Source: Gammaproteobacteria bacterium (GTDB taxonomy: Bacteria > Pseudomonadota > Gammaproteobacteria > Ga0077536). Taken from it: a stretch of DNA of 64,000 nt. Shown here one piece after another: positions 47,283 to 57,014 of this stretch. Where the stretch lies: assembly GCA_016191285.1 (NCBI GenBank), contig JACPPA010000025.1:1-64000 (forward strand), given 5' to 3'. A program made the position numbers and the translations under genes. The notes under the pieces were generated by a model that made no database searches, was not told where the DNA came from, and saw nothing but the letters and a program-made list of their open reading frames with translations. Positions within the stretch are counted from its first letter, which is position 1. Each line of letters opens with the position of its first letter.

Positions 47283-48396
47283 GCGCAATGACTTCCGTGA
47301 TATACGCACGCGCTTCATCATCCACCCACCAGCCGCACGGGATGTGCAGCATCTTGGCGTAGAAATTATCGAGGCCCGGTAAGTCACGCTGGCTCGAACG
47401 AAACACGCTGTGCTGATCGTTACGCCGATGCGCCAGCGAATTCGCGATGCCGTGCGCGCTCAGATGTCGCGCAAGACCGTCGCGATCGTCGGCCAATACC
47501 GTGTAGAACCAGTACGACGGCGCGGCCGCTGCGTCCCAGAGACACGGTGAGAGCCCGGCTTCCGCGCCGAAGGCGCGATCGAAATATCGACCATTGTCGA
47601 TATGGCGCGCGAGCAGCGGCGGCAGATACTCCAATTGGATCGCGCCAATCGTCGCGGTCACGTTATTCATGTGGTACTTATAACCGACTTCATGCACGTC
47701 GACCGCAGTGCGCGGCGCTGCGCGGTCGATGCCGAACCAGCGCACGCGGCGGCCGCGCGCCAACACCGCCGGGTCGCGGCAGGCGAGCATGCCGCCGTCG
47801 ACGGTGGTCATGTGCTTGATCGCTTGAAACGAGAACATGACGAAATCCGAATGTGTGCCGATCGCTTGTCCCGCATAGCGCGCGCCCAAGGCATGCGCGG
47901 CGTCTTCGATCACGGGCAGGCCGTAGCGTGCGGCCAGCGCGTTGATCGCGCCGAGCGGCGCCGGGATGCCGCCGTAATGCACGACTAAAATCGCCCGCGT
48001 GCGCGGCGACACGCAGGCGGCGATGGAGCCGGCATTGAGGTTCCCATTGCCCGGATCGACATCGGCCCACACCGGGTGTGCGCCAGCATGCAGAATCGCC
48101 AAGTTGGTGGGTTCGGCGGTCATGGCCGTGGTAATCACTTCATCCCCGGCGCCGACACCAGCCAGGATCAGCGCCGTGTGCAAGGCCGCCGTGCCCGAAT
48201 TAAACGCCAGACAATGGGGATTGCCGATGGTGGCGCCGAAGCGCTGTTCGAAGTCAACGACGGCATCGCCTTCGCCGATTTGTCCGCTATAGAGCACGGA
48301 TTCAAGCCGCGGCAGTAAGACTTCGCGCGGCGCCATGGCGACCTTGAACAGCGGAATTTCGCGCACCGGATCAGAATTTCGCGAACTCACCGTCAC
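47272..48396 (-). CDS. DegT/DnrJ/EryC1 sugar aminotransferase
   Basis: 374 aa. LAFNSGTAALHTALILAGVG, VWADVDPGNGNLNAGSIAAC, PVIEDAAHALGARYAGQAIG and FVMFSFQAIKHMTTVDGG, with the PLP lysine K194 present. It would transfer an amino group to a keto-sugar nucleotide, most simply the 4-keto product of the neighbouring 4,6-dehydratase. Start is GTG at 48396 or 48390; both overlap the dehydratase end by ~20 bases. Confidence 0.9.
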   Translation of the reverse strand: MTVSSRNSDPVREIPLFKVAMAPREVLLPRLESVLYSGQIGEGDAVVDFEQRFGATIGNPHCLAFNSGTAALHTALILAGVGAGDEVITTAMTAEPTNLAILHAGAHPVWADVDPGNGNLNAGSIAACVSPRTRAILVVHYGGIPAPLGAINALAARYGLPVIEDAAHALGARYAGQAIGTHSDFVMFSFQAIKHMTTVDGGMLACRDPAVLARGRRVRWFGIDRAAPRTAVDVHEVGYKYHMNNVTATIGAIQLEYLPPLLARHIDNGRYFDRAFGAEAGLSPCLWDAAAAPSYWFYTVLADDRDGLARHLSAHGIANSLAHRRNDQHSVFRSSQRDLPGLDNFYAKMLHIPCGWWVDDEARAYITEVIARGW

Positions 48397-49378
48397 TCAT
48401 CTCGAGCGTTTCGAACTCGCGGTCGGCGAGCGCGATCAAGCGCTTCACTTCCGCGACCCCCGTGAGGTGATCGCAGGACGCAAACTCTTGCGTAATTTCG
48501 GCATGTCGTTCGCGGCTCCACCACGGATTGATCGTGTAATACTCCCCGCCATCGCGCACTCTCATCAATTCTTCCTCGGACACCAGAATTTCATGCAGCT
48601 TTTCGCCGGGCAGAATCCCAATGACTTTGTAGTCACAGGGCCTGCCGGCTTCTTCGGCCATGACACAGGCGATGTCGGTAACTTTCGCGGCCGCTGCTTT
48701 ACGCACGAATATCTCACCGCCCGCGGTATGTTCGGCGGCATATAACACCAAATCGATCGCTTCGTTTAACGTCAGGAGAAAGCGCGTCATGCGCTCATCG
48801 GTAATCGTCATGGTTTGTCCCAACGCAAGTTGGCGCCGAAAGAACGGCACCACCGAACCGCGTGAGCGGAGCACATTGCCATAGCGCACGCAACACAGGC
48901 GAGTCCCTTTGTTCAGGCGCGATAGATTACCTTTTAACACGATGCGCTCTTGAAGCGCTTTGGTCATGCCCATGACATTGACCGGCTTCACGGCCTTGTC
49001 GGTGCTGATCATGACAAAGCGCTCTACCCGGTGTCGCAACGCGGCGTCGACTAAATTTTCGGCGCCCAGCACATTGGTCTTAATCGCCTCGTGCGGATGA
49101 TGTTCGCAGGTCGGCACTTGCTTCAACGCCGCCGCGTGAAACACCACATTTATTCCTTCCATGGCTTCGTCGAGGACCGGCGGATTGCGCACATCTCCAA
49201 TCACGAAGCTAAGGTCGGTTCGCCCTTGATAGAACACGCGCATGTCGTACTGCTTTTTTTCGTCGCGAGACAGTACGCGGACCTCTTTGACGCCGGCATT
49301 CAACAGCCGCCGGACCACAAAGTTGCCGAACGACCCCGTTCCTCCGGTCACTAACACTGACTTTGCGCGGTAATCCAT
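48371..49378 (-). CDS. UDP-sugar 4,6-dehydratase (PseB/CapD-like)
   Basis: 335 aa from ATG at 49378 (MDYRAKSVLVTGGTGSFGNF). NAD-binding GGTGSFG; VVFHAAALKQVPTCEHHPHE; VMISTDKAVKPVNVMGMTKA, where Met stands at the usual Tyr of YxxxK, as in the SMK-type triad of WbpM/CapD-like enzymes. It probably makes a 4-keto-6-deoxy UDP-sugar from UDP-GlcNAc, the first step towards amino-deoxy or pseudaminic-type sugars for flagellin or O-antigen. First gene of the minus-strand sugar set. Confidence 0.9.
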   Translation of the reverse strand: MDYRAKSVLVTGGTGSFGNFVVRRLLNAGVKEVRVLSRDEKKQYDMRVFYQGRTDLSFVIGDVRNPPVLDEAMEGINVVFHAAALKQVPTCEHHPHEAIKTNVLGAENLVDAALRHRVERFVMISTDKAVKPVNVMGMTKALQERIVLKGNLSRLNKGTRLCCVRYGNVLRSRGSVVPFFRRQLALGQTMTITDERMTRFLLTLNEAIDLVLYAAEHTAGGEIFVRKAAAAKVTDIACVMAEEAGRPCDYKVIGILPGEKLHEILVSEEELMRVRDGGEYYTINPWWSRERHAEITQEFASCDHLTGVAEVKRLIALADREFETLEMSDGEFAKF

Positions 49379-49552
49379 GAATTCCCTCACGGGGTATTGA
49401 CGTTTTAGGCGTATCCGTGGCGATGGCTGCAAGCTTCACGCCAAGGCCATCGACGCGAGCGCCGGGCAGGGGTATCGCCTTCACGATCATCCCTCCAATT
49501 TTTACCAACAGTTCTGCCGGTGTCGGTCGATAACCCGGGCAGTGCCTATCGC

Positions 49553-49572
49553 ACCCCGTCCGCGGGGTTTTT
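49553..49572 (+). terminator. Rho-independent terminator upstream of fliS
   Basis: ACCCCG-TCCG-CGGGGT followed by TTTTTC on the plus strand. No plus-strand gene is visible in the ~7 kb before it, so it has no obvious transcript to end. It may be a leftover of a former fliC/fliD neighbour or act on antisense transcription. Confidence 0.75.
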
Positions 49573-49597
49573 CTTAAGCTAAGCCTAAGGTGACTTA

Positions 49598-50008
49598 ATG
49601 AATTCGATGCCGCGTAGCTCACAGAACAATGTTGCTCAATACCGCAAAGTTGGCGTCGTTTCCGGCGTCGAAACGGCCAGTCCCCATAAACTCATCCAAA
49701 TGCTACTCGACGGCGCACTCGCCAAAATCCATGCCGCACGCGGCCTCATGCAGCGCAACGAAATCGCGGCCAAAGGGGAACAAATCGGCTGGGCGCTGTC
49801 GATCGTCGAGGGGCTAAAGGGGTCCATCGATCTGCAACAGGGCGGTGAACTGGCGGTCAATTTGAACGCCTTGTATGACTATATTCTGCGGCGCCTGTTA
49901 ATCGCGAATCTGGATAACAGCCTAAGCGCGCTCGACGAAGTGAGCGCGCTTTTGAGCGAAATTCGCGCGGGATGGAACGGGATCGCGCCGGCCGCCGCGA
50001 CGAGTTGA
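49598..50008 (+). CDS. fliS: Flagellin export chaperone FliS
   Basis: 136 aa: NVAQYRKVGVVSGVETASPH, KLIQMLLDGALAKIHAARGL, MQRNEIAAKGEQIGWALSIV, EGLKGSIDLQQGGELAVNLN and ALYDYILRRLLIANLDNS, a textbook FliS four-helix chaperone. It binds the flagellin C-terminus and keeps it unfolded until export. AAGGTGAC lies before the ATG. The usual upstream fliC/fliD genes are not in this window. Confidence 0.96.
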   Translation: MNSMPRSSQNNVAQYRKVGVVSGVETASPHKLIQMLLDGALAKIHAARGLMQRNEIAAKGEQIGWALSIVEGLKGSIDLQQGGELAVNLNALYDYILRRLLIANLDNSLSALDEVSALLSEIRAGWNGIAPAAATS

Positions 50009-50028
50009 CCCGAACTGAGACGCGACCG

Positions 50029-50364
50029 ATGAAGAATCAACTATTGCCGGCCGCCGCGCGGAGCCCGCTCGAGGCGATTGCGTCTCTTACCTTGCGCATG
50101 TTGCGCGCCAGTGACGAAGCGGATTGGTCGCTGGTAAGCACTTTAAATTCAGCCCGTGATGTGCTTTTAATAAATCTCCCAAGCGATTGTTTCTCAGATA
50201 ATAATAAGCTTGTACGAGAAATATTAGAGAATGCGTTGGCGGCAACCCGCGAGCTCGCGGGACGGGCTCAACAAGCTCGCGATGCGGATGCCGAGACGCT
50301 GCAAACGATTCGGCGTCAGCATCGTGGCGCCGCGCACTATCTAACACACGCTGGAGCGGACTAA
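50029..50364 (+). CDS. fliT: FliT-like flagellar chaperone
   Basis: 111 aa from ATG at 50029 (MKNQLLPAAARSPLEAIASL). Small, helical (LTLRMLRASDEADWSLVSTL, KLVREILENALAATRELAGR), directly after fliS, which is the FliT position in gammaproteobacteria. Sequence similarity to FliT is weak, so the name rests mostly on context. The stretch from 50150 to 50230 is AT-rich compared with its surroundings. FliT-type proteins chaperone FliD and can restrain flagellar regulators. Confidence 0.65.
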   Translation: MKNQLLPAAARSPLEAIASLTLRMLRASDEADWSLVSTLNSARDVLLINLPSDCFSDNNKLVREILENALAATRELAGRAQQARDADAETLQTIRRQHRGAAHYLTHAGAD

Positions 50365-50601
50365 GCACGACCGGCGATTCGAAGGCTTTCAGCGAGCCGC
50401 ACCCCTGCAGGCGAAAATTCGCCAGAATCATGGCGCAGCTAGGCTGAGAGAGCCGCTCGCAGGCTAGCAGAACCCGTCACGAGGCCTCAATTCTGCTGTC
50501 ACCATCGGGACAAAATTCATTCATTCCTTGTGAAATGACCAAAACTTATTAGACTGCGCCTAGATTTAGCGCCAAATTCTTGGCGATGGAGTAGGGGTAG
50601 G

Positions 50602-52026
50602 ATGGCTGAAGTTCCGATCCTGGTAATCGAAAACGATCCCGAGACGGCGCGTCATATCGCCGACACGCTGGCCTACTTGGAACTAACAAGCAGTGTGTTC
50701 GGCGCTGGTGCGGCGTGGAAGGACGCGTTCGATCCGCTGCATCCCCCGTATCTCATTTTGCTCGGCGACTGTGGCGGTATCGACGCGCGCCGGGTGGCGT
50801 TCCGGGAATTAAAGAATGTCGACGGCTATACGCCGCTCATCGTGGTTGATCGCGGTGACGGCGATCCCGGACTTGGGTCCGAGATCGAAAGCGGCGTTCT
50901 CGCACATCTGCGATTGCCGATGCGCCATGCTCACTTCGAAAAAATTCTGCAGAAAGTCGAAGCCTATCGCGAAACTCGCTATCAAGTAGGATCACCGCGC
51001 AACCCTGAGCTATTCCGTAATTTGGTCGGCAGCAGCAAGGGTATCCAACGCGTACGCACCATGATCGAAATGGTGGCGAAAAGCGATGCCAACGTGTTGG
51101 TGACTGGGGAATCCGGCACCGGTAAAGAAGTCGTCGCCCGCCATATCCATCATCACTCGGTACGCCGCAGCAAGCCCTTTGTGCCCATCAACTGTGGCGC
51201 CATTCCGGCCGATTTGCTCGAAAGTGAATTATTCGGCCACGAAAAGGGCGCGTTTACCGGCGCCATCGCGAGTCGCCAAGGGCGCTTCGAAATGGCCGAC
51301 GGCGGAACCTTATTTCTCGATGAAATTGGCGATATGAGCTTGTCGATGCAGGTCAAATTACTGCGTGTCTTGCAGGAGCGGACCTTCGAGCGCGTCGGCA
51401 GTAATAAAAGTGTGGCGGTCAACGTGCGGATCATTGCCGCGACCCATGTGCATCTCGAGCACGCGATCGAAGACGGGCGCTTCCGCGAAGATCTCTATTA
51501 CCGCCTCAATGTGTTTCCGATCGAGACGCCGCCGCTGCGGGATCGGGCCGAAGATTTGCCGCTGCTGGTCAACGATTTGGTCGAACGCCTCGGTCACGAG
51601 GGTCGCGGTACCATTCGGTTGACGCCCGCGTGTATCGAATCGCTGGCGACTTATTCGTGGCCGGGCAATGTGCGCGAATTAGCGAACCTGATCGAACGCC
51701 TGTCGATTCTGTATCCCAATGGCGCGGTGGATGTCCATGACCTGCCGGACAAATATCGCAACGCAGAAATTGTCAGCCGGCCGCGCGAAATCGACGCCAC
51801 CGCTGTCAGCTACGCCGAAGCCGCCGGGGTGCGTCTGCCACGCGCCGGTCTCGATCTCAAGGAACACCTGACGCAGATCGAATCCAACTTGATCATTCAG
51901 GCCTTGGAGGAAGAGAGTTGGGTGGTGGCGCACGCCGCGAAACGGCTGCAAATGGGGCGAACCACCCTGGTCGAAAAGATGCGCAAGCTCGGATTGAATC
52001 GCCAGGACGAAGCGTCGGACTCTTGA
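50602..52026 (+). CDS. fleQ: Flagellar master regulator FleQ (sigma-54 enhancer-binding protein)
   Basis: 474 aa. An N-terminal FleQ-type receiver-like domain (~1-125) without a standard phospho-Asp setting, an AAA+ domain with Walker A GESGTGKE (169-176) and sigma-54 contact loop GAFTGA (216-221), and a C-terminal Fis-type helix-turn-helix ([20 protein letters not shown]). It switches on class II flagellar genes with RpoN, and in relatives responds to c-di-GMP. Expected targets in this window are the -24/-12 promoters at 52226, 61849 and 63082. Confidence 0.93.
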   Translation: MAEVPILVIENDPETARHIADTLAYLELTSSVFGAGAAWKDAFDPLHPPYLILLGDCGGIDARRVAFRELKNVDGYTPLIVVDRGDGDPGLGSEIESGVLAHLRLPMRHAHFEKILQKVEAYRETRYQVGSPRNPELFRNLVGSSKGIQRVRTMIEMVAKSDANVLVTGESGTGKEVVARHIHHHSVRRSKPFVPINCGAIPADLLESELFGHEKGAFTGAIASRQGRFEMADGGTLFLDEIGDMSLSMQVKLLRVLQERTFERVGSNKSVAVNVRIIAATHVHLEHAIEDGRFREDLYYRLNVFPIETPPLRDRAEDLPLLVNDLVERLGHEGRGTIRLTPACIESLATYSWPGNVRELANLIERLSILYPNGAVDVHDLPDKYRNAEIVSRPREIDATAVSYAEAAGVRLPRAGLDLKEHLTQIESNLIIQALEEESWVVAHAAKRLQMGRTTLVEKMRKLGLNRQDEASDS

Positions 52027-52225
52027 CACCAGGGGGCTCGGCGCTGGCGTCCCGCCGCCGATAAGGGCCCGCCGTTGGAGACCGATCGCGCAAAATCAGT
52101 CCTTGTCTAAATTCTATCTTTACAACACTAACGCATTGACCAACGGGAATTAGCTTGGTCTTCATAATAAATTAGAACACATCATAGACGCGCTTAGCGG
52201 CGCCACGAGACGGTGACGAATTCCG

Positions 52226-52241
52226 TGGCATAGTCCTTGCT
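52226..52241 (+). promoter_or_regulatory. Sigma-54 promoter of fleSR
   Basis: TGGCATAGTCCTTGCT has GG and GC exactly 10 bases apart (-24/-12 form). The predicted start of transcription (~52251) is almost at the GTG (52253) of the kinase gene, so the mRNA may be leaderless or translation may begin further downstream. Confidence 0.75.
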
Positions 52242-52252
52242 GCACCAGCAAC

Positions 52253-53482
52253 GTGACTAATCAAACGCTAGCGCAATACCCTCCAGCCGGGCTGGCACCA
52301 CTCGCGCCCGAGCGCCTGGCGCCCGTGCAATTGCAGAGTGCGTTCGAGGAATTTACCGAAGCCTCGGAGCAGTTGGGTAGGTTCTACGCCAGTCTCGAGC
52401 ATCGCGTGTCAGCGCTGACCCACGAACTGGCGAGTTCGCGCGAGGCTTTGGAACGCGAGCTGCACGAGAAGCAGCGTCTCGCCCAACGCCTGGCCGCGTT
52501 ACTCGAGGCGTTACCGGGCGGCGTCATTGTCTTGGATGCGCAAGGTCGCGTCAGTCAACACAATCCCGCAGCGAGTGAATTGCTAGGCGCGGTGCAGGCC
52601 GGTGAAGCCTGGTCGGTAATCGTCGCGCGGTCCTTCGCGCCGCGCTGGGACGACGGCCACGATGTGTCGCTGGCCGACGGCCGGCGGGTCAATGTCGCAA
52701 CGGCGGCCTTAGCCGGCGAGCCCGGTCAAATTCTACTCATCAAGGAAGTGACCGAAACACGCATCCTCCAAGAACAATTAAGTCACCACCGACGATTGTC
52801 GGCCACGTCAGAACTCGCCGCGACGCTCGCCCATCAAGTGCGCACGCCATTGGCGACGGCGCTCTTGCATATTGGCAATGCCAGCCGGACTGGCCTCGGT
52901 CCGGAACAACGGGCGCGCGCCCACACCAAGGCCCTCGCCGCGATGCGCGGGCTCGAACAATTGGTCGAAGACATGCTGACCTTTGCGCGCGGACGCGTGA
53001 TCGAAGCGGCGCCGGTTCTAATTACGGGTCTGCTCGACGAACTCACCGCCGCGGTGCTGGCGCAGCCGAACGCCGGCGAATTTGAGTTCCGTTGCAGGCG
53101 CGACGTTGGCGCGGGCCGCGTGCTCGGCAATCAAAGCGCGCTGGTAAGCATCATGTTAAATCTCATCAGCAATGCGCGCGTGGCCATGCACGAGCAAGGG
53201 CAACTCACGCTCGATGCGGCGCTTGGCGAAACCTGTCTCGTTTGCACGTTCACCGATACCGGACCCGGCATTCCCGCCGCCGCCCAGGCGCGGCTCTTCG
53301 AGCCGTTTTTCACCACGCGCCAGCAGGGCACCGGACTCGGCTTGGCCGTGGCGCTGGCGGTCGCGCGCGCGCACGGGGGTGATCTAACGCTCGATTCGAG
53401 CTACGTCGCCGGGGCCCGGTTCGTACTCAGTCTGCCGCTGCACATCGCTAACTCGCCTGCGTGCGAGCAATCACAGCAATAG
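52253..53482 (+). CDS. fleS: FleS-type sensor histidine kinase
   Basis: 409 aa. A coiled coil (~28-85) is followed by a PAS domain (~85-165, LLEALPGGVIVLDAQGRVSQ). Then come HisKA with H194 (TLAHQVRTPLATALLHIGNA) and HATPase_c (LVSIMLNLISNARVAMHEQG, FTDTGPGIPAAAQARLFEPF, GTGLGLAVALAVARAHGG). Cytosolic, with no membrane segment, as for FleS/FlrB. It phosphorylates FleR. GTG start; a GTG at 52325 is an alternative. Confidence 0.92.
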   Translation: MTNQTLAQYPPAGLAPLAPERLAPVQLQSAFEEFTEASEQLGRFYASLEHRVSALTHELASSREALERELHEKQRLAQRLAALLEALPGGVIVLDAQGRVSQHNPAASELLGAVQAGEAWSVIVARSFAPRWDDGHDVSLADGRRVNVATAALAGEPGQILLIKEVTETRILQEQLSHHRRLSATSELAATLAHQVRTPLATALLHIGNASRTGLGPEQRARAHTKALAAMRGLEQLVEDMLTFARGRVIEAAPVLITGLLDELTAAVLAQPNAGEFEFRCRRDVGAGRVLGNQSALVSIMLNLISNARVAMHEQGQLTLDAALGETCLVCTFTDTGPGIPAAAQARLFEPFFTTRQQGTGLGLAVALAVARAHGGDLTLDSSYVAGARFVLSLPLHIANSPACEQSQQ

Positions 53483-53497
53483 TCAAGGGGACGTTAT

Positions 53498-54874
53498 ATG
53501 CGCGAAATCGTTATGCAGCGCAGTCAATCGATGATCGCGGTGGTCGAGGACGACGCGGATCTGCGCGATGCGCTGGTCGATACCGCCACGCTCGCAGGTT
53601 TTGGTGCGCGCGGCTTTCCGGACGGCGAGGCCTGCCTGCGCGCGCTCCATGCCACCCCGTTTGACTTGGTGATCAGCGATGTGCAAATGGCCGGCATGGA
53701 TGGCTTGGAGCTGTTGCGTGAGATTCGACGCCGCAGCCGCGATCTCCCCGTGTTGATGATGACCGCGCATGGCTCGGTGCAAACGGCGATCGAGGCCATG
53801 AAGCAAGGTGCCACCGATTATTTGTTGAAGCCCTTTGAAGCGGAAGTGCTGGTGGCCAGTCTAGGTCAATGGATACAGAGCGGAGAGGTGGCGACTACTG
53901 ACGAGATGATTACCGACGATCCCGTGACCCGGCGGGTGGTTGAACTCGCGAAGCGCGTCGCGCAGTCCGATACATCGGTGACGATTACCGGCGAATCCGG
54001 CGTCGGCAAGGAAGTATTCTACCGGCTGATCCATCGCCATTCGCGCCGCGCAAAACACGCGCCGCTCGCGATAAATTGCGCGGCGATTCCGGACAACATG
54101 CTCGAAGCCGTGCTGTTCGGCCATGAAAAAGGGGCGTTCACCGGCGCATATAAATCCTGCCCAGGGAAATTCGAACAGGCGCAAGGCAGCACCTTGTTAC
54201 TCGATGAAGTTTCGGAAATGAGTTTGCCGCTGCAAGCCAAGCTACTCCGCGTATTGCAAGAACGCCAAGTCGAACGGGTGGGTGGTCAAGAAATCATTCA
54301 TTTGGATGTGCGAGTAATCGCCACGTCCAATCGCGATCTGACCGCCGAAGTGCGGGCGGGGCGATTCCGCGAAGATCTTTACTATCGTCTGAATGTGTTT
54401 CCATTACATATCCCGCCTCTGCGTGAGCGCCGCGCGGATATCATTCCGCTCGCTCGCTTCCTGTTGGCGCGCGCCGCGCAACAGACCGACACCACGATTC
54501 CCATTATCAGCAATGCCGCGCGTGAGGCGCTGGTGACGCACGCCTGGCCGGGCAATGTTCGTGAACTGGATAACGTGATGCAGCGTGCGCTCATCGTCCA
54601 TGGCGGCTCGACCATCGAGCCGGAGGATCTGTTGTTCGGTGCGACGACCACGGTGCAGTCGACTGGTCATTTCGTGCCGAATAACCGAGATTTTGATGCG
54701 GACTCCTTGGGTGACGATTTGCGCGACCACGAGCGACGCCTGATTTTAGACGCTTTGGAGGAAGGGCGGGGGAGCCGTAAGTACGCAGCCGAAAAACTTG
54801 GGTTAAGTCCGCGCACGCTGCGTTACAAAATTGCGCGAATGCGCGATCAAGGCCTGGCGATTCCCGGGCATTAA
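53498..54874 (+). CDS. fleR: FleR-type response regulator, sigma-54 activator
   Basis: 458 aa. Receiver domain with acidic pair EDD (17-19) and phospho-acceptor D61 (DLVISDVQMAGMDG), AAA+ with GESGVGKE (165-172) and GAFTGA (212-217), and Fis-type HTH at the end (GRGSRKYAAEKLGLSPRTLR). Its target genes in relatives are the class III flagellar operons (fliE onward, basal body and hook). It is 15 bases downstream of fleS in one operon. Confidence 0.95.
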   Translation: MREIVMQRSQSMIAVVEDDADLRDALVDTATLAGFGARGFPDGEACLRALHATPFDLVISDVQMAGMDGLELLREIRRRSRDLPVLMMTAHGSVQTAIEAMKQGATDYLLKPFEAEVLVASLGQWIQSGEVATTDEMITDDPVTRRVVELAKRVAQSDTSVTITGESGVGKEVFYRLIHRHSRRAKHAPLAINCAAIPDNMLEAVLFGHEKGAFTGAYKSCPGKFEQAQGSTLLLDEVSEMSLPLQAKLLRVLQERQVERVGGQEIIHLDVRVIATSNRDLTAEVRAGRFREDLYYRLNVFPLHIPPLRERRADIIPLARFLLARAAQQTDTTIPIISNAAREALVTHAWPGNVRELDNVMQRALIVHGGSTIEPEDLLFGATTTVQSTGHFVPNNRDFDADSLGDDLRDHERRLILDALEEGRGSRKYAAEKLGLSPRTLRYKIARMRDQGLAIPGH

Positions 54875-54910
54875 TGTTCGGAATGGTTTAAGAAAAATGG
54901 AGAGATTTAC

Positions 54911-55225
54911 ATGAACACGATTGATCCAAGTGGTTTGTTGCTCCAAATGCGCGCGCTGGCCGCGCGTGCTCATGGGATCCAGGAATTAACACCCGCGGCA
55001 GGCGTGAATTTTCAAGGTCTACTGAAGACCGCCGTGTCGGAAGTGAATTCGCAACAGCAAGCGGCACGCGTGTTGTCGGAGCGCTTCGAACGCGGCGACA
55101 CCAAGGTCGATTTGTCGGAAGTCATGATCGCGGCGCAGAAGGCCAATGTGTCGTTTCAAGCGATCACGCAGGTGCGCAATAAATTGGTTGCGGCGTACCA
55201 AGAAGTGATGAATATGCCGATTTAA
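54911..55225 (+). CDS. fliE: Flagellar hook-basal body protein FliE
   Basis: 104 aa: FQGLLKTAVSEVNSQQQAAR, FERGDTKVDLSEVMIAAQKA, NVSFQAITQVRNKLVAAYQE, VMNMPI. A classical FliE, the joint between MS ring and rod. GGAGAG before the ATG. A weak -24/-12-like element TGGCGATTCCCGGGCA (54858-54873) lies just upstream, within the fleR end. Confidence 0.96.
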   Translation: MNTIDPSGLLLQMRALAARAHGIQELTPAAGVNFQGLLKTAVSEVNSQQQAARVLSERFERGDTKVDLSEVMIAAQKANVSFQAITQVRNKLVAAYQEVMNMPI

Positions 55226-55304
55226 CCAAGACTCTGCATACGGTCGGCCCGGACTGCATTCAGAGACCACGCCGCGGCGTAACAATAACTAGGAGTACGG
55301 AATC

Positions 55305-57014
55305 ATGGCGGAAGCCACGATCTTTGTTGAACAAAACTCACCGATGGCGATCCTGCGCCAGGCGGCGGTGCTCCTGCTCATCGCGGCGAGCGTGGCGCTC
55401 GGCGCGTACGTCGTGATGTGGGCGCGCACGCCGCATTACGCGATGCTTTATTCAGATCTTTCCGATCGTGATCTATCGCAAATTGCAGACGCGTTGAAGG
55501 GCGCGCAAATTCTGTTCGACATTCAAGCCGGGACGGGCGCCGTCATGGTCGAGTCTTCGAAGCTCGACGAAGCGCGCATGAAGCTGGCGGCGGCCGGCTT
55601 GCCCAAAGGCGGCGCGCGCGGTTTTGAAATGATGGACGACAAGGATTCTTTCGGCACCAGTCAATTTCTCGAGAAGGCGCGCTATCAACATGCCGTCGAG
55701 GGTGAGCTTTCACGTTCGATCGCACGCATCGATAATGTGCGTGGCGCGCGTGTTCATCTCGCGGTGCCGGCGGAATCGGTTTTTGCGCGGCAACGACGCG
55801 ATCCCAGCGCGTCGGTAATTTTGGATCTCTATGCGGGACATTTGTTGACTCCGGCGCAGGTTGGCGCGATCACGCAGTTAGTGTCGGCAAGCGTGCCTAA
55901 CTTACCGGCCGCGCGCGTGACCGTGGTCGACAGTCGCGGCAATCTGCTCACCGAAACGCCGGGCGATAATGCCATGGCGGTCACTGCCCAGCGCTTCGAT
56001 TATTCGCGGCGCTTAGAGCAGTCATTGGGCGAGCGAATCGAAGCTATTTTATCGCCCTTCGTCGGACTCGACGGCGTGCGCGCGCAAGTGACTGCTGATC
56101 TCGATTTCACCGCGACCGAACAGACTCGCGAGAGTTTTAATCCCGATCTACCCGCGATTCGCAGCGAAAAACTGCTCGAAGAACAACATGCCGGCGACGG
56201 GCCGGGTGGCGTACCCGGCGCGTTGTCGAATTCACCCGCCGGCGCGGCGAGTGCTCCAGAGCAAACCGCGGCCGCCCCCACGACCAATGCCGCGACTACC
56301 CCAAGCGCCGCGAATCCCGCGCAAGTGGCCGAGAAAACGAGCTCACCCACCAGCAAGCGCTCGCAGACCACACGCAATTACGAACTCGATCGCACCATCA
56401 GTCATACCAAGCCATCGCTCGGAGCCATCCGGCGCCTATCGGTCGCGGTGGTGGTGCGCAATCCGGCCCCGGTGACTGACGCGACCAAGGGAAAGAAGGA
56501 CAAGAAAGCGAAGGGCGAAAAGCCGGCTGCGCTCGCGCCCGAACAAATCGAACGCATGACGCAGTTGGTCAAGGAAGCGATTGGTTTTGACGCGACGCGT
56601 GGCGACACGGTGAGTGTCACCAGTGCCGATTTCATCACTCCACCCATTCCGGAAGCGCTACCCGAACTACCCGTGTGGAAACAACCGTGGGTGTGGGACG
56701 TTGGCAAACAAGTGCTCGGCGGCATGTTCGTCCTATTCTTGGTGTTTGGCGTGCTGAAGCCCATGATCAAATCGATGCTGGCCCGGCCCACCGCGGCCGG
56801 TGCGCTCGGGCGCGACGGCGGCAACGCGCTCGCGCTGCCCGGCGCCGATGGCGCGACCGCGGCGGGCGGGATGCGGGCCTTGCCCAGCGCCGCAGCCGCT
56901 GCCGCGCTCACCGCATCGGGGGGCGTAAACGAAAACCTCGACCAAGTTAAGCAAATCGTCACGCAGGATCCGCGCGTCGCGGCCCAAGTGGTTAAAGCCT
57001 GGGTGGGAGATTGA
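55305..57014 (+). CDS. fliF: Flagellar MS-ring protein FliF
   Basis: 569 aa. TM1 at ~18-40 (AAVLLLIAASVALGAYVVMW), ring-building motifs (YAMLYSDLSDRDLSQIADAL, RYQHAVEGELSRSIARIDNV, GARVHLAVPAESVFARQRRD), a long Ala/Pro/Thr-rich linker (~300-355), TM2 near VLGGMFVLFLVFGVLKPMI and the FliG-binding tail DQVKQIVTQDPRVAAQVVKA. Ribosome site AGGAG before the ATG. It overlaps fliG by 4 bases. Confidence 0.97.
   Translation: MAEATIFVEQNSPMAILRQAAVLLLIAASVALGAYVVMWARTPHYAMLYSDLSDRDLSQIADALKGAQILFDIQAGTGAVMVESSKLDEARMKLAAAGLPKGGARGFEMMDDKDSFGTSQFLEKARYQHAVEGELSRSIARIDNVRGARVHLAVPAESVFARQRRDPSASVILDLYAGHLLTPAQVGAITQLVSASVPNLPAARVTVVDSRGNLLTETPGDNAMAVTAQRFDYSRRLEQSLGERIEAILSPFVGLDGVRAQVTADLDFTATEQTRESFNPDLPAIRSEKLLEEQHAGDGPGGVPGALSNSPAGAASAPEQTAAAPTTNAATTPSAANPAQVAEKTSSPTSKRSQTTRNYELDRTISHTKPSLGAIRRLSVAVVVRNPAPVTDATKGKKDKKAKGEKPAALAPEQIERMTQLVKEAIGFDATRGDTVSVTSADFITPPIPEALPELPVWKQPWVWDVGKQVLGGMFVLFLVFGVLKPMIKSMLARPTAAGALGRDGGNALALPGADGATAAGGMRALPSAAAAAALTASGGVNENLDQVKQIVTQDPRVAAQVVKAWVGD

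Noticed and set aside
54858-54873. Sigma-54-like element before fliE (TGGCGATTCCCGGGCA)
   Set aside because: GG-N10-GC spacing is right but the -12 half lacks the TTGC core and it lies in fleR coding sequence; kept only as a remark.
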